Shown here in pieces: positions 7,832 through 17,895 of a DNA stretch of 64,000 nucleotides (position 1 is the first letter of the stretch; each line of letters opens with the position of its first letter). The translations under genes and the position numbers were made by a program. The DNA lies in assembly GCA_031359995.1 (NCBI GenBank), contig JANMAT010000038.1:1-64000 (forward strand), written 5' to 3'. The notes under the pieces were generated by a model that worked only from the letters and a program-made list of their open reading frames with translations, had not been told where the DNA came from and ran no database searches. This stretch comes from JANMAT01 sp031359995. GTDB taxonomy: Bacteria; Actinomycetota; Acidimicrobiia; Acidimicrobiales; Ilumatobacteraceae.

Positions 7832-8274
7832 GCCTCCCGTTGGTGCACGACCACGACCGGGCAGGGCGCGTGGTTGGCGACCTGGTGCGCCGTGGAGCCG
7901 AGCAGCAGTGACAGGAAGCCACCGTGACCACGCGAGCCCACCACGAGCAGGTCGGCGTCCTTGGCCTCTTCCATCAGCACCTTGGCGGCCGAGCCGCTGA
8001 GCAGGCGCGGGTGCAACCTCACGGCGGCACCCTTGCGGGCCTGCAGCGCCTTGCACGCCTCCTCCAACGTCTTGGCCGCGTCCAGGCGCACCAGTTCGGG
8101 TGGCTCCTCGACCGTCACCCGCGCGCCGCCATAGCCGTAGGGATACGCCCACGCGTGGGCCACGAACAGCTCGGCATCCCAACGGGAAGCCTCGTCGTAG
8201 GCCCAGTCGAGGGCGTTGTCAGCGGTGTGGGAACCGTCGGTCCCCACCACGATCTTCTTCATGGTCTTCATCAT
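7828..8274 (-). CDS. Universal stress protein (UspA family)
   Basis: 148 residues, one Usp domain. It has the N-terminal strand KKIVVGTDGS, the ATP-binding motif GSRGHGGFLSLLLGS (G-2x-G-9x-GS) and the final strand CPVVVVH. The start at 8274 follows GGAGGGAGACG; ATGs at 8271 and 8262 are alternatives. The ATP-binding residues are intact. It is translationally coupled to the PNPOx-like gene. Confidence 0.85.
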   Translation of the reverse strand: MMKTMKKIVVGTDGSHTADNALDWAYDEASRWDAELFVAHAWAYPYGYGGARVTVEEPPELVRLDAAKTLEEACKALQARKGAAVRLHPRLLSGSAAKVLMEEAKDADLLVVGSRGHGGFLSLLLGSTAHQVANHAPCPVVVVHQREA

Positions 8275-8585
8275 CGTCTCCCTCCTCGGAGGGTCTCGTC
8301 GCGGTTCAGGCCCGCATGCGGCGGGTGGGCGGCCGTGGCGGTGAGCTCGCCGGCCGGTCGACCGACGGCACCGTTGGCCCACTGCGGCTCGAGCGCCCGC
8401 TCGTGGACGACGCAGTGGCGCGTCGCCAGCACAGCGACCAGCCGGGCCGATCACCCACTTCCGCATCTCGGATCCCACTGCCGGGGACCCACTTCGAGAA
8501 TGGCCCGTTGGACGGTCTGCCGGAAGGGCCCTTCGCCACCACCGGTCCCGCTGTTGATCGACGGCCGGCGGCGGGCCGACCGGCC
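8275..8585. other. Divergent intergenic region
   Basis: It separates the divergent stress gene (-) from thymidine phosphorylase (+). I see no additional gene; several short inverted repeats are present but none is compelling. The -10-like hexamer of the right-hand gene lies just past its end. Confidence 0.4.
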
Positions 8586-8591
8586 TACGCT
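8586..8591 (+). promoter_or_regulatory. -10-like TACGCT, probable leaderless promoter
   Basis: The hexamer lies 7 nt before the ATG of thymidine phosphorylase, with no ribosome binding site between them. The same TACGCT or TACCNT arrangement precedes other genes of the window (22168, 22114, 38645, 34926). Confidence 0.45.
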
Positions 8592-8598
8592 CGATGGC

Positions 8599-9882
8599 AT
8601 GGTGAACCTGAACGCGGTCGATGTGATCCTCGCCAAGCGCAACGGGCAGGTGCTCACCGACGAGGCCATCCGGTGGTTCGTCGGCACCTACGCGCGTGGT
8701 GAGGGCGCCATCGCCGACGAGCAGGCCAGCGCCCTGCTCATGGCCATCTACTTCCAGGGCATGGATGCACGCGAGCTGGCCACCTGGACCGACGCCATGA
8801 TCGCCAGCGGTGAGCGCCTCGACCTCAGCGGCCTCGGCCGACCCACCGTCGACAAGCACTCCACCGGCGGTGTGGGCGACAAGACCAGCCTGATCCTGTG
8901 CCCGCTGCTGGCCGCCGCCGGCGCCGCCGTCCCCCAGCTGAGCGGGCGGGGCCTGGGCCACACCGGCGGCACCCTCGACAAGATGGAGGCCATCCCCGGC
9001 TGGCGCGCGCAGCTCACCAACGCCGAGCTGCGCACGCAGCTGAGCGCCATCGGCGCCGTCATCGCTGCCGCCGGGGCCGGGCTCGCTCCCGCCGACCGTC
9101 GCCTCTACGCGCTGCGCGACGTGACCGGTACCGTGGAGTCGATCCCGCTGATCGCGTCGTCGATCATGTCGAAGAAGATCGCCGAGGGCACCGAGGCGCT
9201 CGTGCTCGACGTGAAGGTCGGCTCGGGCGCGTTCATGACCGATCTCGGCCGGGCCCGCCAGCTGGCCGAGACGATGGTGGGCCTCGGCACTGCCAACGGG
9301 GTGCGCACCACCGCCGTGCTCACCCGCATGGACACCCCGCTCGGCCGCAACGCGGGCAACGGCCTCGAGGTCACCGAATCGGTCGACGTGCTGCGCGGCG
9401 GCGGGCCTGCCGACCTGGTGGAGGTCACGCTCGTGCTGGCCCGTGAGATGGCGGCGCTCGTGGGCCGGCCCGATCCGTCGGGCCACCTGCACGATGGCAC
9501 GGCCCTGGCCGCGTGGGACGCCATGGTGCGGGCCCAGGGCGGCGACCCCGACGCCCCGCTGGCCTCCGCAGCCCACGTGGAGACGGTGGACGCCACCGCC
9601 AGCGGGTTCGTCACCCGCCTCGAAGCCCGCGGGGTGGGCGTGGCCGCCTGGCGCCTCGGTGCCGGCCGAGCCCGCAAGGAGGACCCGGTCAGCGCCGCCG
9701 CCGGCGTCGTGTGCCTGGTGCGCGAGGGCGAACCTGTCGTCGCCGGCCAGCCGGTGCTCGAACTGCACACCGACGACCCCGGCCGCATCGCCGCGGCGCG
9801 CGCCGCGCTGGTCGACGCCATCGTCATCGGCGCCGAGGCCACGCCGGCGCCCTCGGCCGTGATCGACGTGCTGCGCGCCTGA
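8599..9882 (+). CDS. deoA: Thymidine (pyrimidine-nucleoside) phosphorylase
   Basis: The 427-residue protein matches the family in length and carries its signature KHSTGGVGDKTSL (residues 84-96) and GRGLGHTGGTLDKMEAIPG. The enzyme cleaves thymidine or uridine with phosphate to base and (deoxy)ribose 1-phosphate in nucleoside salvage in the cytoplasm. Catalytic Lys/Ser/Arg regions (KKIAEG, DVKVGSGAF) are present. The substrate preference, thymidine or both pyrimidines, cannot be told from sequence. It appears to be transcribed alone. Confidence 0.9.
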   Translation: MVNLNAVDVILAKRNGQVLTDEAIRWFVGTYARGEGAIADEQASALLMAIYFQGMDARELATWTDAMIASGERLDLSGLGRPTVDKHSTGGVGDKTSLILCPLLAAAGAAVPQLSGRGLGHTGGTLDKMEAIPGWRAQLTNAELRTQLSAIGAVIAAAGAGLAPADRRLYALRDVTGTVESIPLIASSIMSKKIAEGTEALVLDVKVGSGAFMTDLGRARQLAETMVGLGTANGVRTTAVLTRMDTPLGRNAGNGLEVTESVDVLRGGGPADLVEVTLVLAREMAALVGRPDPSGHLHDGTALAAWDAMVRAQGGDPDAPLASAAHVETVDATASGFVTRLEARGVGVAAWRLGAGRARKEDPVSAAAGVVCLVREGEPVVAGQPVLELHTDDPGRIAAARAALVDAIVIGAEATPAPSAVIDVLRA

Positions 9883-9978
9883 GCAGGTCACCAAGGGCCG
9901 ATGGTCCCTCACTCCGGCGACCCACGCCCGTGGTCGCCGGGCACCGATGCCGCGCATGCTCGGCGCGATGCCGTTCGA

Positions 9979-10332
9979 ACCAGCGCGGTGGTCGACAAGG
10001 ACCTCGCCGCCGCCATGGTCGCCGACGTGCTGCACGCCGACGGCCTGCTGCTGCTGACCGACGTACCGGCCGTGCTCGACCGCTTCGACACGCCCGCACC
10101 CCGCCCCATCCGCACGATGGGCAGCACGGGCGCACGCGCCGGCGTGTGGGAGACGCGTACCATCGGACCGAAGATCGAGGCGTGCTGCCGGTTCGTGCAG
10201 CACACCCGACGTTGGGCCGCCATCGGCGCGTTGGGCGATGCGGCCCGCATCGTCGACGGCGCCGTGGGTACCCGCATCGTGGACGGCGACGCCGCCCTCA
10301 CCTACTGGGATGAAGATCGGGGACAGAGATGA
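9979..10332 (+). pseudogene. Carbamate kinase C-terminal remnant
   Basis: The segment encodes AVVDKDLAAAMVADVL, LLLLTDVPAVL, GPKIEACCRFV and AIGALGDAARIVDGAVGTRI, the C-terminal half of carbamate kinase (ATP-binding and nucleotide-specificity region). The N-terminal half with the carbamate-binding glycine loop is absent, and the bases before 9979 do not resemble it. The product cannot be a functional kinase. It overlaps the next gene start by 4 nt. Confidence 0.7.
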
Positions 10333-10754
10333 CTGTGATCGTGGTCGGCATCGATGGATCGGCACCGGCGCGCGCCGCGCTGCGGTGGGCGGCACGGGAG
10401 GCGGAGCGGCGACAGGCGAGCGTGCGCGTCATCGGCGCCTTCGACTTCGCCGTGGTCGACGTGCTCGGCGCCAACGTGCGCCTGCACCCCTTCGCCGACG
10501 ACCCGGCCAAGGCGTTCGAGCACGTGCTCGCCGCCGTCGACGAGGTGCGGGCGCTCACCCCGACGGTGACCTTCGACCCCGAGGCGGTAGAGGGCGATCC
10601 GGGCCGCGTGCTGTGCGATGCCGGCAAGGACGCCGACCTCGTCGTCGTCGGCCGTCACGGCACCCGCAGCGGATCGCACCGCCTCGGTGCAGTGGCCTCC
10701 TACGTGGCCCACCACTGCCCGTGCCCCGTCGCCGTGATCCCGAGCGATGCCTGA
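10329..10754 (+). CDS. Universal stress protein (UspA family)
   Basis: 141 residues with the strand VIVVGIDGS, a central acidic region and VVGRHGTRSGSHRLGAVAS near residues 108-126. The G-2x-G-9x-G(S) ATP motif is only partly conserved, so ATP binding is less certain than in the other copy. It starts within the 3' end of the carbamate kinase remnant and is followed by the baeRF gene. Confidence 0.8.
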   Translation: MTVIVVGIDGSAPARAALRWAAREAERRQASVRVIGAFDFAVVDVLGANVRLHPFADDPAKAFEHVLAAVDEVRALTPTVTFDPEAVEGDPGRVLCDAGKDADLVVVGRHGTRSGSHRLGAVASYVAHHCPCPVAVIPSDA

Positions 10755-10850
10755 AGGGTCGCCCCGCCCACCGACACCCCGCCGGTAGCCCTCCTGGACG
10801 CGGACCTTCAGCCCTGCCTGGCCCGTCGACGCCGGTGCCACGGTGTTGCT

Positions 10851-11987
10851 ATGACCGATCTCCATGCGTCGACGACGGTGGTCTGCTCCGACGGGCCAGT
10901 GGAACGCGGCACCTTCACCACCCTCGCCGATTGGGACGGTGGCCCCTGCGTCACGATCTCGGTACCCCTCGATCCCGCCCGACCCGACGCCCGGCGTGAC
11001 CACATCGCGCTCGAGGACCTCGTGCAGCGGGCCGACGAACTGCTCCACGGTGTCGACCGGCAGGTCGCCGGCGCGCTGCTCGCCCGCTTCGACGACGTGC
11101 TCGCCCGCGAGCGCTTCGACGGGCCGGACGCGCGCGGGCTGGTGCTGGTGGCGGCGCCCGGCCGCTACGCCGAGCTCAGCCTGCCCACGCCGGTGCACCC
11201 CACCGTGCACGTGGGCCCCCACGTGAACCTGCTGCCGCTGTTGCCCGCCCGCCGCACCGGCGATCGCTACGCCGTGCTGTGCCTGAGCGAGGCCCACGTG
11301 CGCTACCTCGAAGGCGACCGCTTCCACCTCTGCGAAGGCACGTTGCCCGACATGCCTCGCAGCCTCGAACAGGCCCTCTGGTACGACGGGCACGAACGCC
11401 ACGAGCGCCAGCAGCCGGCGCCGGTCCCCGTCGCCATCGACGTCGACGAGATCCGCGGCGAGCACCTGCGCCGCTTCCTGCGCCGCGTCGACTACGCCGT
11501 CGTCGCCCACCTCGGCACCGCCGACCGCGTGCCGGTCGTGCTCGTGGGCGCCGAGGACATCGTGCGCCGCTATGCCGACACCAGCCACTACCCCTGGCTC
11601 GTGGTGGTCGGCGGCGGCACCGCCGACCACCGTCCGGCGAGCGACCTGCACGTCGCCGCCTGGCCCGAGGCCCGCGCCCAGCTGCGCGCGCCGCTGGTGC
11701 GGCTGCTCGCGTCCATCGCCGACCAGCGCGGCACGGGCCTCAGCGCCGAGCACCCCGTCGACGTGGCCGCCGCTGCGGCCAACGGCCAGGTCGCCACGGT
11801 GGTCATGGCGGCGCGATGGTGCGGCCCGCTGCCCACGGCCACGCCCGGCGTGGGTGCGCCCGATCCCGGCGCCCAGACCCAGATGAACGAGGCGGTCGTG
11901 CAGACGCTGCGGCACCGGGGCATCGTGTGGACGGCCGCCGACCGCGAGCTGTCCCCCACCGGTGTGGCGGCCAGGCTGCGCTACTGA
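10851..11987 (+). CDS. Bacterial archaeo-eukaryotic release factor-like (baeRF family 3/7) protein
   Basis: 378 residues with the layout of bacterial eRF1-like proteins: an N-terminal beta domain (PCVTISVPLDPARPDAR), a central RNase-H-like region (LPLLPARRTGDRYAVLCLSE, VRYLEGDRF) and a C-terminal L7Ae-like domain. These relatives of Vms1/eRF1 are predicted to act on stalled or hibernating ribosomes or tRNAs; biochemical roles are poorly known. The neighbouring stress protein gene fits that idea. The 3' end overlaps the convergent IclR gene by 7 bp. Confidence 0.75.
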   Translation: MTDLHASTTVVCSDGPVERGTFTTLADWDGGPCVTISVPLDPARPDARRDHIALEDLVQRADELLHGVDRQVAGALLARFDDVLARERFDGPDARGLVLVAAPGRYAELSLPTPVHPTVHVGPHVNLLPLLPARRTGDRYAVLCLSEAHVRYLEGDRFHLCEGTLPDMPRSLEQALWYDGHERHERQQPAPVPVAIDVDEIRGEHLRRFLRRVDYAVVAHLGTADRVPVVLVGAEDIVRRYADTSHYPWLVVVGGGTADHRPASDLHVAAWPEARAQLRAPLVRLLASIADQRGTGLSAEHPVDVAAAAANGQVATVVMAARWCGPLPTATPGVGAPDPGAQTQMNEAVVQTLRHRGIVWTAADRELSPTGVAARLRY

Positions 11988-12682
11988 GCAATCTGGCCCG
12001 CCAGGGCGCGGCTCAGCACCGCCGCGCTGCGCACCACCTGGCCGCGCACCGGTTCGAGGTTGCGACCGTGCAGGCGGTAGCTGGGCCCGACCACGCTGAC
12101 GACGGCCACGACCCGACCGTCGGCGCCCCGCACCGGCGCGGCCACCGCGGTGACCCCCTCCTCGACGGCGTCGTGGCGCACCACGGCACCGTCGGCGTCG
12201 ACGCGCCCGGCGAGCGCGGCGCCGACCGCAGTGGCCCGGCGGGGCACGTGCTGACCCAGCCAGCTGGTGTGGCGCACGGCGTGGCGGCTGGGCGCCATGG
12301 CCGCATAGGTGGCACGGCGGCCATCGGCCGGGACCGCCAGGTAGGCCGACTCGCCGGCGTGCTCGGCAAGCTCGTCGAGCACGGGCTGGGCCAGGGCGGG
12401 CAGGGGTCGGGCGGCGGCGAGGGCCAGCCCTATCCGCAGCAACTCGGGGCCGGGTCGGTAGCCGTCGTCCACCCGCTCCACGAACCCGGTGGCCTCGAGC
12501 GTGCGCAGGTGCCGCAGCGTGGTGCTGGCGGCCAGGCCCACGGCGCGGGCGACCTCGGTCAGCGGCACGCCGGGACGGTCGGCCACCGCGGCGAGCACGC
12601 TCAGCACCCGCTCGCCCGAGCGACCGGCACCCTCACCGTCGGGCCCTTGTGTCGCTTTCCGTTGAGTGGCAAGCTCTTTCAC
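11981..12682 (-). CDS. IclR-family regulator of histidine utilisation
   Basis: 233 residues from the GTG at 12682. An N-terminal winged helix-turn-helix (LTEVARAVGLAASTTLRHLRTLEATGFV) is followed by an IclR effector domain (TAVGAALAG, GVTAVAAPVRGADGRVVAVVSV). It diverges from hutH with only 3 bp between start codons. IclR-type HutR proteins control hut genes in corynebacteria, and position here points to the same task; histidine or urocanate would be the inferred effector. The palindrome at 12677-12691 is a candidate operator. Confidence 0.8.
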   Translation of the reverse strand: MKELATQRKATQGPDGEGAGRSGERVLSVLAAVADRPGVPLTEVARAVGLAASTTLRHLRTLEATGFVERVDDGYRPGPELLRIGLALAAARPLPALAQPVLDELAEHAGESAYLAVPADGRRATYAAMAPSRHAVRHTSWLGQHVPRRATAVGAALAGRVDADGAVVRHDAVEEGVTAVAAPVRGADGRVVAVVSVVGPSYRLHGRNLEPVRGQVVRSAAVLSRALAGQIAQ

Positions 12683-12691
12683 TGAGTGGAA
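12677..12691. promoter_or_regulatory. Candidate IclR operator between divergent hut genes
   Basis: TTTCACTGAGTGGAA is an imperfect palindrome (TTTCAC-TGA-GTGGAA, one mismatch) covering both start codons. A related half-site, TTTCCGTTGAGTGG, lies at 12657-12670. Binding here would block both promoters or both leaderless messages. Confidence 0.45.
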
Positions 12692-14239
12692 CCTAGCGCA
12701 CACCTCCCGCCCGTGGTTCTCTCGGGCACCGACCTCACCGAGGCCAATGTCGTGGCCGTGGCCCGCCACGGCGCGTCCGTCACCCTGGCCCCGCAGGCGC
12801 GGGCCGACATGGCGGCCAGTGCCGCGCTGGTGGACGGCTTCGTCGCCAGCGGCGATGCGGTGTACGGCGTCACCACCGGGTTCGGCTCGCTGGCCAACAC
12901 CCGCATCCCCGCCGAGCGCACGGCCGAGCTCCAGCTCGCCCTGGTGCGCTCCCACGCCGCCGGCATGGGCGACCCCGTGGCACCCGAAGTCGTGCGGGCC
13001 ATGATGCTGCTACGGGCCCGGAGCCTTAGCCGGGCGCGCTCGGGGGTGCGGCCCGAGGTGGTCGACGCCATGCTGGCCCTGCTCGGTGCCGGCATCACGC
13101 CGGTGGTGCGCGAGCACGGGTCGCTCGGCGCCAGTGGTGACCTCGCGCCGCTGGCCCACTGCGCCCTCGCCCTCGTCGGCGAGGGCGAGGTGTGGGAACC
13201 CGACGGCCGCGTCGTGCCCGCCGCTCAGGCGCTGGCCGCCGCCGGCCTGGCCCCCGTGGCCCTGCGGGCCAAGGAGGGCCTGGCCCTCATCAACGGCACC
13301 GACGGCATCCTCGGCATGCTCGTGCTCGCCCTGCACGACCTCGACGCCCTCGTCGCTCAGGCCGACGTGGTCGCGGCCATGACGGTCGAGGCCCTGCTCG
13401 GCACCGACCGCGCCTTCGCCGCCGATCTGCAGGACCTGCGCCCCCAGGTGGGCCAGGCGGTGAGCGCCACCAACCTGCGGCGTCTGCTGGCCGGCTCTCC
13501 CATCGTCGCCAGCCACCGCGAGGGCGACACCCGCGTGCAGGACGCGTACTCGCTGCGGTGCACACCCCAGGTGCACGGTGCGGCGCGTGACACGATCGAC
13601 CATGCCCGCACCATCGCCCGGCGCGAGCTGCTGTCGGCCATCGACAACCCGATGATCCTGCCTGACGGGCGCGTCGAGTCCTGCGGCAACTTCCACGGCG
13701 CGCCGCTGGGCTTCGTGTGCGACTTCCTCGCCATCGCGGTGGCCGAACTGTCGGCCATCGCCGAGCGCCGCACCGACCGGCTGCTCGACACGACGCGCTC
13801 GCACGGTCTGCCCCCGTTCCTCACCGACGACCCCGGCGTGAACTCGGGATACATGATCGCCCACTACACGCAGGCCGCCATGGCCATGGAGAACAAGCGG
13901 CTCGCCGCGCCGGCCGGTGTCGACTCGTTGCCCACCAGCGGCATGCAGGAGGACCACGTCTCGATGGCGTGGGCCGCGGCCCACAAGCTGCGGCGCGCGG
14001 TCGCCAACCTGCGCCGCATCGTCGCCGTCGAGCTCGTGTGCGCCGGCGCCGGTCTCGACCACCGCGCGCCGCTGCACCCCGGCGCCGGCACGGGAGCCGC
14101 CCTCCGCGCGCTGCGCGCCGTCGTGGCCGGCCCCGGTCCCGACCGCTGGCTGTCGCCCGACCTGCGCGCCGCCGAGGCGCTGCTGGCCGACGATGGGTTC
14201 CTGTCCGCCATCACCGGGGCCATCGGCCCCCTCGCCTAG
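12686..14239 (+). CDS. hutH: Histidine ammonia-lyase
   Basis: 517 residues from GTG at 12686. It has the MIO-forming triad in LGASGDLAPL, the substrate region TTGFGSLANT and the conserved DNPM (AIDNPMIL) and tail segments of the family. The enzyme deaminates L-histidine to trans-urocanate, the first step of degradation. It heads the hut operon and is followed after 9 nt by hutU. Confidence 0.93.
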   Translation: MEPSAHLPPVVLSGTDLTEANVVAVARHGASVTLAPQARADMAASAALVDGFVASGDAVYGVTTGFGSLANTRIPAERTAELQLALVRSHAAGMGDPVAPEVVRAMMLLRARSLSRARSGVRPEVVDAMLALLGAGITPVVREHGSLGASGDLAPLAHCALALVGEGEVWEPDGRVVPAAQALAAAGLAPVALRAKEGLALINGTDGILGMLVLALHDLDALVAQADVVAAMTVEALLGTDRAFAADLQDLRPQVGQAVSATNLRRLLAGSPIVASHREGDTRVQDAYSLRCTPQVHGAARDTIDHARTIARRELLSAIDNPMILPDGRVESCGNFHGAPLGFVCDFLAIAVAELSAIAERRTDRLLDTTRSHGLPPFLTDDPGVNSGYMIAHYTQAAMAMENKRLAAPAGVDSLPTSGMQEDHVSMAWAAAHKLRRAVANLRRIVAVELVCAGAGLDHRAPLHPGAGTGAALRALRAVVAGPGPDRWLSPDLRAAEALLADDGFLSAITGAIGPLA

Positions 14240-14248
14240 GAGTCCGCC

Positions 14249-15925
<1,677 letters not shown>

Positions 15926-15929
15926 GGAA

Positions 15930-17246
15930 ATGCTCACTCGGTTGGAGGTGCGCAACTTCAAGACGTTCGACGAGTTCGCGGTCGACGTCGAGCCGTTCGC
16001 AGTCGTCCTCGGGCCGAATGCGGCGGGCAAGTCAAACCTGTTCGATGCCCTCCGACTCGTCTCCGCTCTGGCGTCGTCTGAGGTCAACACTGCGATGCAG
16101 TCCGTCCGCGGAAGACCACACGAGCTCTTTCGCGACCCGAGTGAGCACATTTCCATTGCCTGTGAGGTCTTACTTGACCCGCAGCTCTTCGATCCATTTG
16201 GTCAGGCACACACCATAAAGAACACCCGGCTCCGCTACGAGGTCGAGCTTGTCTGGCGTGAGAATGGAAGCTCAGCTCGCCCTCTTGTTGCCCGCGAGCG
16301 AGTTGTGAGAATTGAGCCTGCGAACGATCGACTCAAGGGTCAGTACATCAAGAGTCCAGTCCAGCCGCGCTACTTCTCGCACAAGGACTACTTGGCGACT
16401 CTCTCGAAGAATAGTAAGGACTACTTCGTCGTTAGCCAAGATGGAAAGCAAGGACGGAACCGAGAGATTCCGGCAGAGACCGCGAGCGCAACAACACTCT
16501 CGACCGTCAGGGACGCGACTTTTCTCCATCTGTTCGCGCTCGCGACTGAGTTTCGGTCGTGGCGATTCCTTCAGTTCGACCCCGCCGTGCTCCGACAGCC
16601 AAGCGATGAGTCAGCGTCGGTTGACCGCCTAGCACCGGATGGTCGCAACCTGGCTGCGGTTCTCGGGCGAATGCAGGAGAGCGGCAATGAAGCGGTCTTG
16701 AAGGAGATTGCCGACGAACTTCACGAACTCGTCGGCGGCATCGACGCCGTAGTACCGCGCTTTGTCGATGCTACCAGGCAGTGGGAACTGTGGTTTGACT
16801 CGGCGCGTGACGGCGAGATCAGCGCCAGAGTGGTGTCGGACGGTACGATACGGCTCACCGCGCTCCTGACAGCGGTGCTGGATCCCGAAGCCCGCGGACT
16901 GATCTGTTTTGAGGAGCCCGAGAACGGCGTACACCCACAACGACTCCGGCAGCTGATGGAGTTGCTTCCTCGCTTCTCTACGGACCTGAGAGACGCATCC
17001 GAGCAACCTCCGCTTCGACAGGTGGTCGTCAACAGTCACTCGCCGGTGGTACTCGCAAGCGTTGATCTCCGTAGCGTCTACTTTGCCGATCGCGTAGCGA
17101 GAGTTGGAGGCGGACGCAAAGAGGCCGCATGGGTGACCCGACTCCGTCGTGTCGAGCACGCCTTGGTTTCCCCTGACGACGGATCCGTTACTGATCTTGA
17201 GGTAGATCACTACCTCAATCAGGCCCGCCCGCAGTCAGGCCCGTAG
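15930..17246 (+). CDS. RecF/OLD-like AAA (AAA_21) ATPase, putative defence component
   Basis: 438 residues. Walker A is GPNAAGKSN (residues 30-38), the signature-like segment is VSDGTIRLTALL and Walker B is LICFEEPENGVHP, followed by an NSHSP switch. This is the ABC/SMC-type ATPase of OLD, RloA and PARIS-like systems. Base composition is visibly less G+C-rich than the hut genes on both sides, and many codons are AT-ending. It is paired 4 nt upstream of a TOPRIM-like gene and interrupts the hut operon, so it is probably horizontally acquired cargo. Confidence 0.75.
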   Translation: MLTRLEVRNFKTFDEFAVDVEPFAVVLGPNAAGKSNLFDALRLVSALASSEVNTAMQSVRGRPHELFRDPSEHISIACEVLLDPQLFDPFGQAHTIKNTRLRYEVELVWRENGSSARPLVARERVVRIEPANDRLKGQYIKSPVQPRYFSHKDYLATLSKNSKDYFVVSQDGKQGRNREIPAETASATTLSTVRDATFLHLFALATEFRSWRFLQFDPAVLRQPSDESASVDRLAPDGRNLAAVLGRMQESGNEAVLKEIADELHELVGGIDAVVPRFVDATRQWELWFDSARDGEISARVVSDGTIRLTALLTAVLDPEARGLICFEEPENGVHPQRLRQLMELLPRFSTDLRDASEQPPLRQVVVNSHSPVVLASVDLRSVYFADRVARVGGGRKEAAWVTRLRRVEHALVSPDDGSVTDLEVDHYLNQARPQSGP

Positions 17247-17250
17247 GGCC

Positions 17251-17895
17251 GTGGCGCGCCGCCTGAACTGGCTGCTCGACCCCGAGGGTGGCAGTGACCA
17301 ACAGTTCCTGTCCCCATTGCTGCGGCGCTTGCTGATGGAGATGTGCACTGACAGCCCCGCTCAGATGGAGATTCCGGAGGGCATCGACCTTCGAACCCTT
17401 GATGGCTACAGTCGGAGCAGGACGACGGCCGCCGCGATCGTGGGTCGCGCCACTGGCTTCTCACTTGTGTTCGTGCACGCTGACGGTGGCGCGGACCCCA
17501 ACCGTGCCCGCATTGAGCACGTCGGCCCGATTGGGGCCGGAGCACCTGAGACCATGCGAGTGATTCCCGTAGTTCCCACCCGCGAGACCGAGGCGTGGAT
17601 TCTCGCCGACCGCGAGTCGCTCCGAGTGGTAATGAACGCGTCGGAAGGGACGCTCAACCAGGCAGGCGCACCGAAGAAGCCGGCACACGTCGAACAGGTG
17701 ACCGATCCGAAGGCCGTGCTCAACTCGCTAGCAAGCCAGTCGAGCAGACGGGGCCAGCGCCGACCGATCCCGTTTGGACGGCTAGGTGAGTGCATCTCAC
17801 TGGAGGCGCTGCGTGCAGTTGCTTCGTTCGCATCGCTCGAGAGCGACTTGATGCGCGCGCTTCGGTCGCTCGGCGTGTTGAAGGAGGGCGCGTGA
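17251..17895 (+). CDS. DUF4276/TOPRIM-like putative effector nuclease
   Basis: 214 residues from GTG at 17251. The order of acidic motifs is TOPRIM-like: DPEGGSDQQFL near the N-terminus (compare E-G-x-x-D-x-x-F-L), then VFVHADGGAD around residue 75 and IPVVPTRETEAWILAD, the hallmark of DUF4276-type proteins. In OLD-like and PARIS-like systems an ATPase and a TOPRIM nuclease act together against phages; I infer a similar partnership with the preceding gene. The 3' end overlaps the deformylase start (GTGA). Confidence 0.65.
   Translation: MARRLNWLLDPEGGSDQQFLSPLLRRLLMEMCTDSPAQMEIPEGIDLRTLDGYSRSRTTAAAIVGRATGFSLVFVHADGGADPNRARIEHVGPIGAGAPETMRVIPVVPTRETEAWILADRESLRVVMNASEGTLNQAGAPKKPAHVEQVTDPKAVLNSLASQSSRRGQRRPIPFGRLGECISLEALRAVASFASLESDLMRALRSLGVLKEGA

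Noticed and set aside
7828..10395. An 855-codon reverse-strand frame opposite thymidine phosphorylase
   Set aside because: Only the last 148 codons read as a protein (stress protein). The rest is His/Arg/Gly-rich antisense of a well-supported gene.
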